From Corticium candelabrum (Eukaryota; Porifera; Homoscleromorpha; Homosclerophorida; Plakinidae): 64,000 nucleotides of DNA. Numbering within the stretch: position 1 is the first letter of the stretch; each line of letters starts with the position of its first letter. The stretch spans positions 5,241,184 through 5,305,183 of the forward strand of contig NC_085091.1 in NCBI RefSeq assembly GCF_963422355.1, read 5' to 3'. Below the pieces are notes generated by a model, which was not told the origin of the DNA, made no database searches, and worked only from the letters and a program-made list of their open reading frames with translations. The translations under genes were made by a program, and so were the position numbers. Shown here piece by piece: positions 41,803 through 54,429 of the stretch.

Positions 41803-42614
41803 GTCGAGTGCGCCGGAAGTTCTCTGCAAGTCGCAAGGTTGGTGGAAACATGCAAGTGAGCTAGACGTAAGCTACAGACACTGTTTCTACACTTTAAGAG
41901 ACGAATGGAGCTAGTCATGTTGTACCGTCCGGCGTCGCTTCTGACTAGGAGGAAAGGAATACCGGAAGTGCAAGGTTACTCAATAATGCACATCGATTTG
42001 AAGGTGAAGCCAGGAGTTTTAAATATTGTCACGTTGCAGATGTAGCAATTGATGATGAAATGAAATTCTAAAGGAAAGAGTTAATAAAAATAATTTTTTC
42101 ATATATTCGGTCTGTGTAGGGAGTCACGCTCTGTTAGACATCTAAACAGCCAATAACAGATCAACAAGAAACCAAACCAACTGATTCTATAGGCAATGGT
42201 AGTTTCAACACCAGCTTTATTGAACATGACAGCCATTATTCCCACATTGAAGATCCATCAGAGGCCAGTGATACTCATCACTTTCTATCACAACTCACAT
42301 TGCAATCCAAGTTGTTTTTCAAAGCGAAGATGCTTGGACATAATATGACTGTGATGACATCTATGAGTTAGTATGTGAACTCAATTATTCCATAAGAAAG
42401 TCCACTCCCATTGGTGCTGTTCCGGATGCAGCTGCCACCATGTCATCATTTGAAGACATCTCTGTAATCCAAGATATCTCTCTTATGTCGGAATTCGTCC
42501 ATCGTTTGAAGAAGTGACAAATGATGACTCAACTGCCGGCTCACTGGACACATCAATAAATAGCAACCACTCGATCACCCATGAAAGAAAGTTTTTTTTT
42601 GTGAAAGCTGATTT

Positions 42615-42995
42615 GATCAGCTATTTCGACGCTGTCCTACATGTGGCAAGGCAATTTTGAACACATGCAAGTTTATTGTTAGCAACTGCCTTTCTGTCAT
42701 TACTGATTATTGCACACACCACATTTTCAAATGGGTTTCCCAAGCAAGCATAAGAGGCATGACTTTTGGCAATCTTCTTATGTCAGCGTCAATATTATTT
42801 TCTGGCAGTACTCATGATAAATTTTCTCATCTTTCTGAACTCTTTAACTTGCAAATTTTATCACGTTCTGAGTTTGCTCGAATTCAGATGCCTATATATT
42901 CCCTGTTGTTGCTGAGGCATGGAGAATTCATCAAAAACAGCGTTTGCTGTGATGGAAGAAAAATCTGTGAGAGTGTATTCAGACGGACGTTGTGA
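42615..42995 (+). pseudogene. Transposase fragment (possibly Kolobok-like), copy 2
   Basis: Paralogue of 27990-28370 with only a few substitutions (e.g. ITDYC for TTECC) and the same open extent. It contains FKWVSQASIRGMTFGNLLMS. It is not an independent insertion: its flanks match block II copy 1. Confidence 0.5.
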
Positions 42996-43644
42996 TAGTC
43001 GTTGAGACGTGCGCTTGAAGATACTCTGTAGTAGGTGCAGTCGTTGATCTTTTAGTCATTGACTACGCATACGCAGCCCAATGCAAAGTATTGCAAATGA
43101 TCGGTCAAGGAGCGGTTACTGGTTGTCATCTCTGCACATAGCTGCCCACTAGGTGCAATACTTGCGAAAGATGGTCTTTTTTATTAGACAGCAAATAGTA
43201 CATCACTCTTGAGTACCATCCGTTGCGTAGTACTGAAGACTATATTCGTATAACAAACGTGATATGCAAAGCTGGAGGGTAGAGAAACATTATATCATTG
43301 CTGTATTTGTGAAGGCGTGGACTACGAAAAACCGAGACTCAAAGTAGAATACGATCCTTAACACGAGTAGACTTCGTTCAGAACAAATGCACCGCTAAAC
43401 TGTTGGTTCTAATTTTCTTGCTAATCCATGTTTGAAAAAACGCTCACAAACGTTAAGCAAACATTTCCTATCAATCAAAATGTACATTTGTCAACATTAC
43501 TGTTTCATCTGCCGTATACAATTATACGTTAGATGAAAGAAATTACAACACAATAACTGCAGCGATGTCTAAAGCTATCAGCGCTAATACGACAACAGTG
43601 GTTGACTCCAACAAAGTTTGTACCAAGATAGCGATGCATCAGAA
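42996..43644. other. 3' flank of receptor gene 2B
   Basis: Counterpart of 28371-29013. It should contain the gene 2B 3' UTR. No other gene was seen. Confidence 0.35.
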
Positions 43645-46600
43645 TTATTCATTTGTATCTCTTGCAGATGCCTGCATTGGCACGTACATTGCACTTGGTG
43701 TTTCATATATGTTTGCTTCATCACCGCCTTCGGACCTTACATCACCATATGCAGGGTTACTCTTCATGTCTTGTACGTTTTCTACCACTTCATACGTTTC
43801 TACTGGTTTCAAATCCGAGCTTTCACTTTCAATGACTGCAGCATTAGCAAACGACAGCATCCCAATTGCTGTGTTTTGTTCGGCTCTGGAGTCATCGTGT
43901 AGTGATTTACGAGAGGGAAATTCCGTCTGCGTGTCCGGTGAGGTAGTGACATTGCTTGCAAGAAGTTGTCTACGACGATGCACAACGAAATAGAAAATAA
44001 TCATGCAAATAAGAACTGTTGTGATGGCCGTCACAGTCACGGATATACCAGCTACAGCTCTTTGAGACAACTCTTTGCCAGCTACATCTACAACATAAAG
44101 CAAAATTAATGGTAAAAACTTGAACATGTCTGCAGATACAAAGTCAATATTAGTTGACTTATACTTTGCGTTGTACTTATATCATGAGTATAATCCAAGT
44201 CTTGTGAGGTTGTCGTAACGTTGTCAGTAGAAAAATACCACAAATTCTTTGCATTACTGTATTTGTAGATATAATTATGCTTAATTTATAAGATCGAGAA
44301 TGCATTACGTGATGTGTTTACATTCCCAGTTGAGATCAAAGATGTCAGTGAAGCTTCCGTTGATGCTAAAACGTATAAAGAATTGTCATATATCTGTTAG
44401 TCTAGTCTTATCGTTGATCGAATACCATAAGTTGGACACGTAGTTTGCGGTCGACATGCATCTGCGTATACAGCTGGTCCTAAACACCGGACTCTACTGA
44501 TGCTGCATTGTCTTCGTACAAGTGTGATGCCATAACCCGATCCACACGATAAACTGCACTGAGAACCTCTATTTGACTCTACCCATCCGTCGATCTCTAC
44601 GTCATGAAAAGCACATGTTCAAGAGTTTAATAATTTTTCTATGTAATCATAGAGTTTGCTTGCTCATGCCTTGAACGGTCACTCTAGTACTTGCTGTACT
44701 GCTTCCCGCAGGATTAATTGCTGTGCAGTTGTAAACGTCATCTCTTTGTTTAGTTGAATAGTATTGTATAGTCAGATAACTCTTGAAATAGTCAGCAGAG
44801 ATTTTGTATCCATTGCCCGCGGTATTTATAGCCACACCATTTTTGTACCAGACAAAAATGGGTTGTAGATTGTCGATTCTAGATTGACATGTAATAGTCC
44901 CTTCGTCGTAAAAACTTTTCAAGCCGTCGTTTGTAGTCGTTATAAGTGTGACGGGGAAACCTGTAATAATTTGCATAATAATGATCAGGTATTGGTACAT
45001 AATTCAGTGTAGTATACGTAAAACATATTAACTGACCTTGGAACTCGATGACAGTAAACCAAGAAATGTCGTGGTCGACCAACCGTATTTCATATATTCC
45101 GACATCGGCTTCAGTTCCGTTTGAAATAGTAAATCTGATATCGTGTATATATTCATCGAGAACAAATCGGTCTTCAGTTGAAGTATTCACATAAATTCCG
45201 TTTTTGTAAATTCTGGCCTTTCCTAGCTCGAGATCGCATGAGAACCAAATAAAATGGCAAAATAGTTTAATGTAAGCACTTTGGTACATAGGAACAGGCT
45301 GAGAGTTGTAAGAAAACCAGACATCCGAGAATAAATCTAGAATGCATGTAAGTATTGTCAATCATTGCTGTTAAACGATTTTACCTGTACTGTTGGCATT
45401 TGACGCATGTAACGTAGCTGCATTTGACTCTACTTGACCCAATGAGTTGTTAGCATAACAGAAGTAGTTTCCAAGATGACGGTAATCAACATTTCTAATT
45501 ATCAACCATTGTCTTCCTTTTGTATAGTGAAAGCTTGAAGTATCTATTGATATCCCATCCTAAACCAGAACAAATGTAATTGCTATTATTCGTTAGAGCT
45601 AGCTTGTACCTTTTTCCAGTTGACTTCAGGCTCAGGAATGCCATACACTTTGCAGCAAAATGCTGCTTGCTGAACGTTTGGAAAGAATTGATCAAGGTGA
45701 ATACTGACCGGCATTTGAATAATAACCGGGAAAACTAAATCAACAGGATAAGAAACACTTTAACAGCGTTATGTCTGTAAGTAACATAGTCGCTAGAGAC
45801 CACAACTTTGTTACTTTAAATGCAAATATTACGCTAATGTCAATAGTCATAAAATAAAGTCATACAATTCAAGCAATAAACTTTGTTCGTTAGCATCTAA
45901 ACTTACTTCTGCTTTATACGATAGAGTAATCTTATTGTAGTAATACAATTTGTACTGTGCTATAAATGTTAAAGCAAAAACTTTGCTGATGCACGAAATT
46001 TAGTTAGTTAGATCATGCTGTTTGAACCTGCAAAGAGTACACATACACCTGCTGCATCTGATGTATTTATGACACACTATATCTATGTTGCTGAATATAA
46101 TATTGCTAAAATATTTTGTTTCAAAATATTTACAATAATAAAGTAATTACTGTAATTTGAAAAAACATACTAAACTAAGTATTACGTTTTACCGTGAACT
46201 GTTAGTTGATAACTCTTCTGTGTCTTTCCCAAGTAGTTTCCTGCCTCGCACGTGTACCAACCTGTATCCGTTTCGTTGACACGAGAAAAGATAAGCTCAC
46301 TGCCACTTTGTGTGACAAACAGCTTTCTATTTTTAGCAATCGTAAGACCGTCCTTTTTCCAGACAATTTGAGGTTTGGGAATTCCGATAGCATCGCAGAG
46401 AAAGCTAACTTTGTTTCCTTTAATTGCTGTGACGTGGACATGGTTTCCATCGGTTGCATTTAAGAATCTGGGAATGTAGCCTAAATACGCAAATTCAATA
46501 TATTTACACATTGCTGCTGAGCCCTATACTATATATTTTACCTTTATATGTATTCCAATATAGAGAAAATCCTTGACGAGTGACTGAGGAGTCGGTTGTA

Positions 46601-47469
46601 AATACTATTAGAAACGACTTTTCCATAATTGTTTCGAACGGAATTTCGTTTGAGGTATAGTTGCCGACCGGTTCAGATTCTGTTGTTTCTCCCTTGTAAA
46701 CCTCGACATAATCGAAAAATCTTTCTAGATCAAATGATTTAAACGACAAAACGACGGTAGATTCTGGAGGCACTTCGACAATCCAACTACAGTTTTCATA
46801 ATTTTTGTAATTCTTTGGAAATCCTGGTGACGTTATATGACCAGTGACCGAAGAAATGTTACCGCCACATGGTTCTGAAAAGGAAAATATTTTTAGCTTT
46901 AACGTTGTCCGCATTCAAAATTCCACGGTTTCGCAGTAACGAAAGTCCATGTTTTACCTATTAGCAATACTTCAAGTCGATCATAAACAGAATATTTTTC
47001 TTTGCAGCATACCAATATAGTATAATAGATATGATTTCAATTATATAGTACGATATGTGGCCAAATTCCAAGTATTAACGTAGTTAGTCTTGAAGTATAC
47101 GGATCATTGTATTAATTAAATAGATGGCCCAGCATGACCTTGGTGAAATATAGTTACCGACACACAAACAAAAGTAAGCAGAGCAGAGAAGGGGAAAGCA
47201 GAGCAAAGCAGAGGAAAGCAGACCTCAGCAAAGAAGAGCAGATCAAACGCCCGATCGATTTGCATCTGTACGAAAGACCATTCCTGCATATGGGAATGTT
47301 TGGGATAGTAATTAATTAATAACAGCTAATTTATCTTACATGCATTCTAAACAAGGTCCATGCCGTGTAGTTGATTTACCTGAGCAATCGTATCCTGTCC
47401 ATTGTGGAGCACATTTGCAACTACATGGTTGCACAATCGAGCCTTCGTTCAAGCACACAAGCGAGCAAC
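43645..47469 (-). CDS. EGF-CUB-4xIg-TSP1-TM receptor, gene 2B
   Basis: Exons on the minus strand: EGF 47380-47469 (CSLVCLNEG, CKCAPQWTGYDC), CUB 46542-46874 (PCGGN, SPGFPKNYKNYENCSW), Ig1 46193-46480 (VSFLCDAIG, TGWYTCEAG), Ig2 45610-45734 plus 45385-45559 (phase-0 internal intron), Ig3 45037-45336 (V-like, ADVGIYEIRLV), Ig4 44670-44960 (ITCQS, FVWYKNG, DVYNCTA), TSP1 44426-44596 (GWVESN, CSLSCGSGYGI), linker 44165-44224, TM/tail 43645-44087. They total 2276 nt, preceded by a phase-1 base, so ~758 residues plus signal peptide; no stop interrupts. The TM is AVAGISVTVTAITTVLIC, and the tail has TYEVV, NPAYGDV, NIYETP and MYVPM (a YxxM SH2-docking type). Ig4 appears to use a GC donor (CAAG|GCATGA). 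The linker exon lacks an AG acceptor (ctactg|ac) but can be skipped in frame. The signal exon was not found: a 3.2-kb transposon lies 5'. Likely a cell-surface receptor, ligand unknown. Confidence 0.82.
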
Positions 47470-47897
47470 CTAACCAATATTAGAACAAAAACAATAAACG
47501 ACTTCATTTCTCTTGGTATTCAGAATAGATTAATTTACATATTGAAGACAAGAGCAAAATCATAAAAATTAATCAACCTTTAAATATATTTGAAACAATT
47601 TCAAACTGGCAGTTTTTATATTATTATGTGGCGGAACTGCCTGCATGACTAAACATTGCTGACTCAACTTTTTGCTTAATGAAGTCGCTACTTTCTGTTT
47701 ACATGACGAATCCCACTTGCCAGAACAGAACACCCTAAGGGTTGTTGCATACTTTTCCTAATTACATTCCAGTCTGCGACCTAATCGTTTTATCTCCTAT
47801 CTGTGCACGACTTCCAAGAATTCTATCTTCTTTGATCTTGGCCTCTAGTGGCTTTGTTATTCCTTTATCCGTGTTTTATTCCCCAATGCGTCAGCTA
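47470..47897. other. 5' region of gene 2B before the transposon
   Basis: AT-rich sequence matching 33332-33660 up to ~47733 and then 37039-37195 (ggttgttgcatact...), the latter lying beyond the transposon in copy 1. It is probably intron 1 of gene 2B. No signal-peptide exon was recognised. Confidence 0.45.
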
Positions 47898-50800
47898 TAG
47901 TCCGTCAGCCAACACCAGAAAGCGACAAGTTGCGTAGCCCCCCAAACCCGGGGAAGTTTCCGTAGTTGCAATCGCCGAAGAGAAACCATGCAAGTGTATT
48001 TGCGATTGTTTGCTATCTTGGAACGGGGCCGTTTCTGAGTAACAAGAACGACTAGATTGACTAAGGCCACGCCCACGCAATTCACAGCAACAGCGAACTG
48101 AGAGTAAGAGACGAACGTGGTTCCATGCATAAGCTCTATAGACACTAGCTATATCACGCGAAGGCTTAAACTAGTGCAGCTGTCTTTTCTAGAGCTGGAG
48201 GTAATGAAGTGCGGTCTCCAGATAGTATTTCTCACATTGCCAGTAGTTATGTTGATGAAAGAAAACTCCTACACTGTTGTTACACTTGTGCTGCTGCGTT
48301 TGACTGCCTTGCAACAGTAACGTGACCCTGAGCGTTCGGAAAGACAGTGAATACCTCACAAGTCGTGACAAACTCCCGGATGTAGGGCATGTATTTGTAA
48401 TACTAACTATCTAGACATTAGTACAAGTGTACAATAATTAACATAAGACCATCGAAAGCAGGTTGTAAGCGTTACTGACATAAAGTGCCTAAATTTACGG
48501 CTGTACTAGATCGCTCAGAGTTATTTTAGTCATTATTTAGTGGACTAATGATTTCCTAGAGAACCTACACTTAATTAATTAATTAATAACCAATGAAATG
48601 TAAAGAGCCACCTACTCATCATGTTTGTCACTAGCGTATGCATCAAAAGTATCAGCTTCAAACTCATTTGCAGATGCTATAGTGGAAGCAGGCTGAAAAA
48701 CTTCACGTGGAATAGGGTTTTCGCAATTGTCGCATTGGCACACATCTGTACATGGCAAGCAGCTTCGCTGGCAAGAGCAACGCCTAGCTAATTAGAGCTG
48801 CACCCAGTTTTTACAGCCGCAACTGATCAGTTTCAAAACGTCAACAGGTACCGGTGGCTTCGTTGTCCATTCAATAGGTACCTCATTGTCATCACTAATC
48901 TGCCAACCTTGATTGTGGAAAGATGGTATATCAGGATTAGCTTCCATTGCACGTCGCCATACACCAGTCTGATAATTTGCTCGTTTGATATGCATCTTCA
49001 GAGCGTCTTGAGTAGGAGGAAGCTGTGCTGATTCTGCAGCTCGTGCACAGAATAAGGAATACCTCACGCTATTAATGTCGGTGGTGACGTCATGTAACCG
49101 TAGATCTTACAAACGTAAGGTTGACATTTCTTAAACAATACATCCATGTTACTGTCAAAGCTTTTCCAATTGGCTGAATAGCAGTGCAAAACGACTCATT
49201 CTTGTTTAGAAGTTCCGGTGGTGCAACTTTGCCTTTACCTGCGAAGGCGCCGGTTGTATCACAGCCTGTGAACGCATGGTATCCTGGCAAGGCTAAGCAA
49301 AGCTCTCTCCCCAAACTTCTTCCTACTTGCGTCAAATTGATGAAGCGGCGACGATTTTTTGTACTCGTGAGAAACACGATAGTTGCCGGTATATTGAAAC
49401 ATCTGCCATCACTTCTGGCGTTAAATGCAGGTCTTGGTCGTCTTCATATTCTTCTGTTTGTGTGTTGCGTTTGCCTTCGTCATGCAACGACAGAGCTACT
49501 TTTCTCAGAAGAATCTCTTGTGGTACAGTAGCAGACGTGACCAGTTCCGACTCCGTTACAGTTTGTTGATTCGCAAAGAATATTAAACGACTCTGCTACT
49601 ATACTACTTTCAAAGATGCTAACATCTCGGCTGCGCTGAAGTTTGTCTAAAGCCTTTTTGTTTGTGTATGCTTGGTAGCATTGTCTGTGATAAGCTTCTA
49701 TCGGTTTCGATTCATTTGTGCAAGATTATGTAGAACCGTAAATACATTGTCTAGGCGAGTGCTTGTTGCTTGTTGCAACGTTCTCCAACTGGTTTGTGTA
49801 AGAGCCGTGAGAGGATCGGTAACATCATGACGAATATGGCACAGGCAGTGCTCAGAGTCAATTTTTGCCATCTTTGCCCTCTGCAATGACATCTGATGAT
49901 ATTCAAAACAAAACTGCAAAATGATTTAGAATTTGACATCTGTCAAGGTCAACAATAATGCAACAATAAATCTCTGATATTTGGTTTGATATATAACTGT
50001 TCCGTTGACAACTTTACCACTGATACCGTTGAAAGCTGAGTTGAAAGCTGATTAGGAACACTTGGTCGAAAGGAGACAACAAGTAGCTTGCTCACACATA
50101 AACTAATGTAGTTAGGCGAAAGCTCTTACTTCTAGATTGCTAACTGGAAATACATCTAAACCACAATCTGGCAGTGAATGCTTGTACTGTACTGTACACT
50201 ATAGACTTCCATCACGGTACCGAAGTAGTCATTACGCCCCCGCATCACAATTCTTTACACGAGGTTACGTAAATAAACGCAGATCGTCGTCTGTCTGGCG
50301 TGTTACTTGTTTCCCACACGTTCAGAAAATAATTTGGACTCTTATGAAGGCAGCCAAATGACAAACCAACGAGGTTATGAGGCCACGTGTCTGAGACCTA
50401 AGGTTGGGCAAGAGTACTGCAGAAAGACGGTTGATTTCCATTTGTAGAAGAACAGCAGACACCGTTTCACAGTCCACAATAAGGTAGCTGTGCATCGCTT
50501 TCATTCTACGTGATGCCTGCTTGCCTGGACATCTAGGCTTTCTGTTGGCAGCCTAGTTCGCATTGGTACTGCTTTCTGTTTGCTTACAGTTTGTTCTACT
50601 GCTGCCGCAATAGAAGTTGAACTGCTAATGAGCAATCTGGTTTAGTTTAGGTCTCTAGAAAAGTTGACAGACACACAACTCAAAAGGTTTCGTCATCGCG
50701 TGTCATGTGATCACGTGTGATATTACATCGTAAGCTATTTGGCTAATGCTGCGAGCTAACATGTTCACAATGGATGCTTTATGCCTCAGTAGTTTGTATG

Positions 50801-51050
50801 ATGCGTTGTAACCCGTTTTGAGTGCTCTGCCGACTACAGAGTTAGCAAGCTCGCTCTACTGACTGTGTGCCACGCCCCTAAATTTTGTTGACGTGCGGCT
50901 ACCTAACGGCCCCGGTATGGAGAGGCAAACAAGTGCAGTTGGAGTTCTCTCATACTGCTTTATCTTTTAGAGTTATCAAACCTTCCCCGGGCTTGGGGGG
51001 CTACGCAACTTCGTATAGAAGCGTCTTTTGGGGCGTTGGCCGACGGACTA
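47898..51050 (-). mobile_element. DNA transposon with long inverted termini, copy 2
   Basis: The left end starts TAGTCCGTCAGCCAAC and the right end, inverted, reads TAGTCCGTCGGCCAAC. The inverted termini remain related for ~190 bp. A perfect CTA flanks both ends (47895-47897 and 51051-51053), and the paralogous empty site in block II copy 1 (atcagctaggtgcg at ~37191-37204) has a single CTA, which defines a 3-bp target duplication. Length is 3153 bp. The internal frames are on the minus strand, so it is inverted relative to 33666-37036. Confidence 0.85.
48600..49377 (-). pseudogene. Transposon-encoded protein remnants, copy 2
   Basis: Frame 49090-49377 contains LGRELCLALPGYHAFTGCDT, then GAFAGKGK; frame 48792-49067 contains LPPTQDALKMHIKRANYQTG, VWRRAMEANPDIPS and IEWTTKPPVPVDVLKL. 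Cys-rich C-terminal remnants follow to ~48600. The 'LPG.HAFTGCDTT.AF.GKGK' block is a hallmark of an uncharacterised transposon protein family in invertebrates. Its pattern resembles the helix-hairpin-helix of FEN1/XPG-type nucleases (GSDY...GIGPKRA), which is only an inference. Frame breaks between the pieces make it inactive. Confidence 0.55.
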
Positions 51051-51406
51051 CTAGGTGAGTTTACGTTCTAGTAGAGTTTCTTGTACGCTTAGAGCAGCAA
51101 CTTTACGACAAGTTCTAATCTTACTTGGTCTCTAAACACCTGGCTACTATAAACTGGGTTCAGCTGGCTCATCGTGCAACCACTCCCAGAGTGCGAATGC
51201 CCGACATCGCATCTGGAACTATAACCTAATGTTCAGCCACCTAATGTTCATACCTTGTGCTTGGTGAAATCCGCAGAAAACAACCAGTAAGTTGAAAAGC
51301 GTATGAACGTACACCATCACTCCTAGGTGTCTCTTGTCGCAGTCTCGGTTTGTCAAATGAGCATATCTGCTGGCAGGAAGTAATTACAGAAGCCGATAAT
51401 TGTGCG

Positions 51407-51468
51407 TTTATATCAACGCATACCTAACGGCGACTGCCCTGCGGCAGGCAGGTACGCGTTGATATAAA
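51407..51468. repeat. Short inverted repeat, paralogue of 37553-37618
   Basis: Arms tatatcaacgcatacct and aggtacgcgttgatata enclose a short GC-rich loop (gcgactgccctgcggcagg). This is part of block II copy 2. The arms vary, yet pairing stays good. Confidence 0.6.
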
Positions 51469-52189
51469 CAATGCAAAATAAAGCCGGCATTTCTACGTTT
51501 ATAACGCACTTTAAAATTTGTATTGTTTAATATCAATGTATCCCATATCCAATTTGCTATCAACAATTTACACACGTAGCGTCATATTCGCGTTGCAGCC
51601 TTATATTCTTGTTGTATACTAAATAAAGGAAGTGTGGAACATGCGTGCTCTCTTCGATCAGTAACTGCAAAGCTTGTTTCAAAGGGGTCTTCATTTTGAG
51701 ATCGTTGTCGACTACAAGTCGTGCAAACTGTACGAATCGACTTTCCCGTGAACTGGATACGAGTAGGGGGTTTCTGTAGCCATACTCTTACGATGTGATG
51801 ATTGCTCGTGCGTCGCAAGCGTTTTGGTATGTTTATATAATTAATTATTTGATTGATTGATTATTAAAAATAATTTACCAAACCTACACAAATACACACC
51901 TAGGCACACAATTGTACAGACTAATTGCTATTTTCAGTAATGATGTAATTGTTATTGTAGAGTTTTATAGTGTTATACTTTGCACAAATTGCAAAAGATA
52001 TTTTTAAAGTTATATACCCAGCTGAAGTACCTGGATTGAAATATTATGTGAATTTATGTTATTTTGTTATGGTGTGTATGAGAGCTCTACAATAACCAAT
52101 ATATCATCATATCATATACACACGCATGCACGTGTGCGTGGGTGGTTGTCTGTGCATGTTATATCTATATACCTATATACATACATACA

Positions 52190-52195
<6 letters not shown>

Positions 52196-52240
<45 letters not shown>
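52196..52240. repeat. (AT)n microsatellite at block II boundary
   Basis: About 22 AT repeats where similarity to block II copy 1 ends. Confidence 0.95.
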
Positions 52241-52245
<5 letters not shown>

Positions 52246-52388
52246 TGTATGTATTCAAACTCAAACAATTTCCTAATCATCCAGACACCACCCAGTCTTA
52301 CATCACACTATCTTTATCCCAACTACGTATCAATGACTTGTACTTCATGCAGAATTCTCTTTTGAATCATTGTTTCAAAATTATTATG

Positions 52389-52390
<2 letters not shown>

Positions 52391-52465
<75 letters not shown>
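52391..52465. repeat. (CA)n microsatellite
   Basis: About 75 bp of uninterrupted CA; no gene is associated. Confidence 0.97.
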
Positions 52466-52467
<2 letters not shown>

Positions 52468-54123
52468 TAGATTCATATTGTGTAATGTGAACAGCCGTTA
52501 GACATGTTACGCCTTTCCTTTTACACAAACGAATGTTGTTGACCTGTTTACTCTTTGAGCAAACTGCAACACTCCTTTCAAAGTCAGTTCCAGTTTCCTA
52601 CACGTGGTTTTTATGATACAAAATTACAGACGAATTGGTTGCAGAAACTGTCTTGTTATGACACAATCATGAATGGTAAGATTCGTTTGTTCTAGTCTTG
52701 GGATGTTTCTATGATTGAAGTTTGAGTCCCATTTTTGACTAAGTAGTTTTTAAGTTATTAGTTGGAAGTAGTCATGATGACAATAAATGTATACGATACT
52801 TTCTATTAAATAACATTAGTTAGTATGTACGCAGTAAGTACAATTGTACGTACCTTATGTAGTATAAATAGAAGTCTTAATATTAATAAAATTGGACTAA
52901 AGAAAATAAAGACATGATATAATGACTGGATTGATGGACGACAAGAATTCATATTAGACAGTGCTTCTGTCAACTTCACAAGCTGCTGAATCACAAGAGA
53001 AAGTTTGCCACAATTTAAATGAGCTTCTTCATCTAAACAAGTGATCAGGATGAAAACAAATTAATACCCAGTGTATACAAAAATGTACTCTAGTTTAAGG
53101 CAGCTCCTTAATTTATCCTTCGATAAAATCTGCTAACAAGCTAGTGGATGAAACACAAAGTTTTAAGATTTATTTAATTTCAGATTTCATATAGAAATCA
53201 AAAAAGGAGCAGGCGGTTCAAAAGACCTTAGACTACTCTTATGCTAGATTAGTAAAAACTGTAGTAATAATAAGTATCCATGTACATGTCACAACATAAT
53301 GTACATAACCATTTTCAGACAAAATGCCAGCTTCTTTGTGCTAACCATTGATTGGGTCAACTCAACTCAACTTGATTCAAGTTAATCCTTGCCCATAAAC
53401 TAATTATAGCAACTACAGTAAACAAATATTGTACTTTAGATTATTAAAATACACTATAATTATAGCTGTAAATTATTTAATGTATTGACAGACAAACAGA
53501 GAGAATGATACAGTAGCGACAGATACACAGACACAGACAAATCAATACCCGCTACATTTAAAACTACAGACCTAATTAATTAAATAAACAAATGAATTGC
53601 AAACTTATATACAGACATACATATCACAAGTAATTGAACTTGTTGTCTGTTTGTATATATCTATGTACAGTATCTCTGCAAGTTTTTATTAAAAAGAAGT
53701 AACTAAATAGTTTGCAGTTCACATTCATCATTGCTTTCTACTTGTAGCTATACAAATGCAGGTCTGTTATTTAAATCAAAAAGCAGTCTGGCTGCCTGCC
53801 TGCTTGCACTGCCTGCTTGTGTCATCAAGTACAGACTAAAACTCAACCAAATCATAGAATACAAAATATTGACATTCATGCATGCATTTGATATGCATAG
53901 CAATCAACATAATTTATTATGCATATATAAGATAAAACGTTGGCGGTTTGCTAAGAAATTGATAGACAAAGAGTATTGGCAGATTTTATTTTGCCTGTCC
54001 AGCCATCGTTGTTTGATAACTGACTTATGTTTTACCATAAGTGGTCATGGAGGAGTTTAGGGAATTTCCCTAATAATTCTGCGTCTGCCTGCTGCGTGTA
54101 CATGTATCTTCCTTTCTTGGTGG
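52466..54123. other. Unassigned AT-rich intergenic region
   Basis: About 1.65 kb of single-copy, AT-rich sequence. The frames at 52806-52994 (-) and 53731-54060 (+) have no recognisable domain. I see nothing further. Confidence 0.4.
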
Positions 54124-54429
54124 TTACTTGAACTGCTGCTGTTCGCGTAATTTCTTTCGGCACTCAACATAGCGGTGACCCACGATATCGCAGTAGTGAT
54201 CGACACGTTCCCCTAGACCGCTTAGGTTGAGCTCTAGAGTACGTACGAGACATCTGCGAGCGCAATTAGTTGATCGAAAGGCAGCAGGTGAGCACTGAGC
54301 CTGCTGCATCAGAAAACTCAAGACCTTGTCCTGTCGCTCGCCCACCTTGACCATCTGCTGAAGGAGTTGGGTTGTATCGTCGTCGATCTTGTTTGCACTC
54401 GACTTGGTACTCCGCGCGCAAGCCCTCAT
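54124..54429 (-). pseudogene. Retrotransposon gag-like fragment
   Basis: A ~100-codon frame (DDDTTQLLQQMVKVGERQDK, then HYCDIVGHRYVECRKKLREQ). The second half looks like a retroviral-type CCHC zinc knuckle that has kept C-x4-H-x4-C but lost the first Cys, preceded by a helical, Gln-rich segment as in gag proteins. No protease or RT follows on the same strand. Most likely a fragment of an LTR retrotransposon. Confidence 0.4.

Larger units (their letters stand above)
41803..52240. repeat. Segmental duplication block II, copy 2
   Basis: Partner of 27167-38400, same orientation. It carries the transposase fragment (42615-42995), receptor gene 2B (-), and an independent, oppositely oriented copy of the same transposon family (47898-51050). 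The two transposons sit about 160 bp apart in paralogous coordinates, and each site is empty in the other copy. Confidence 0.92.
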
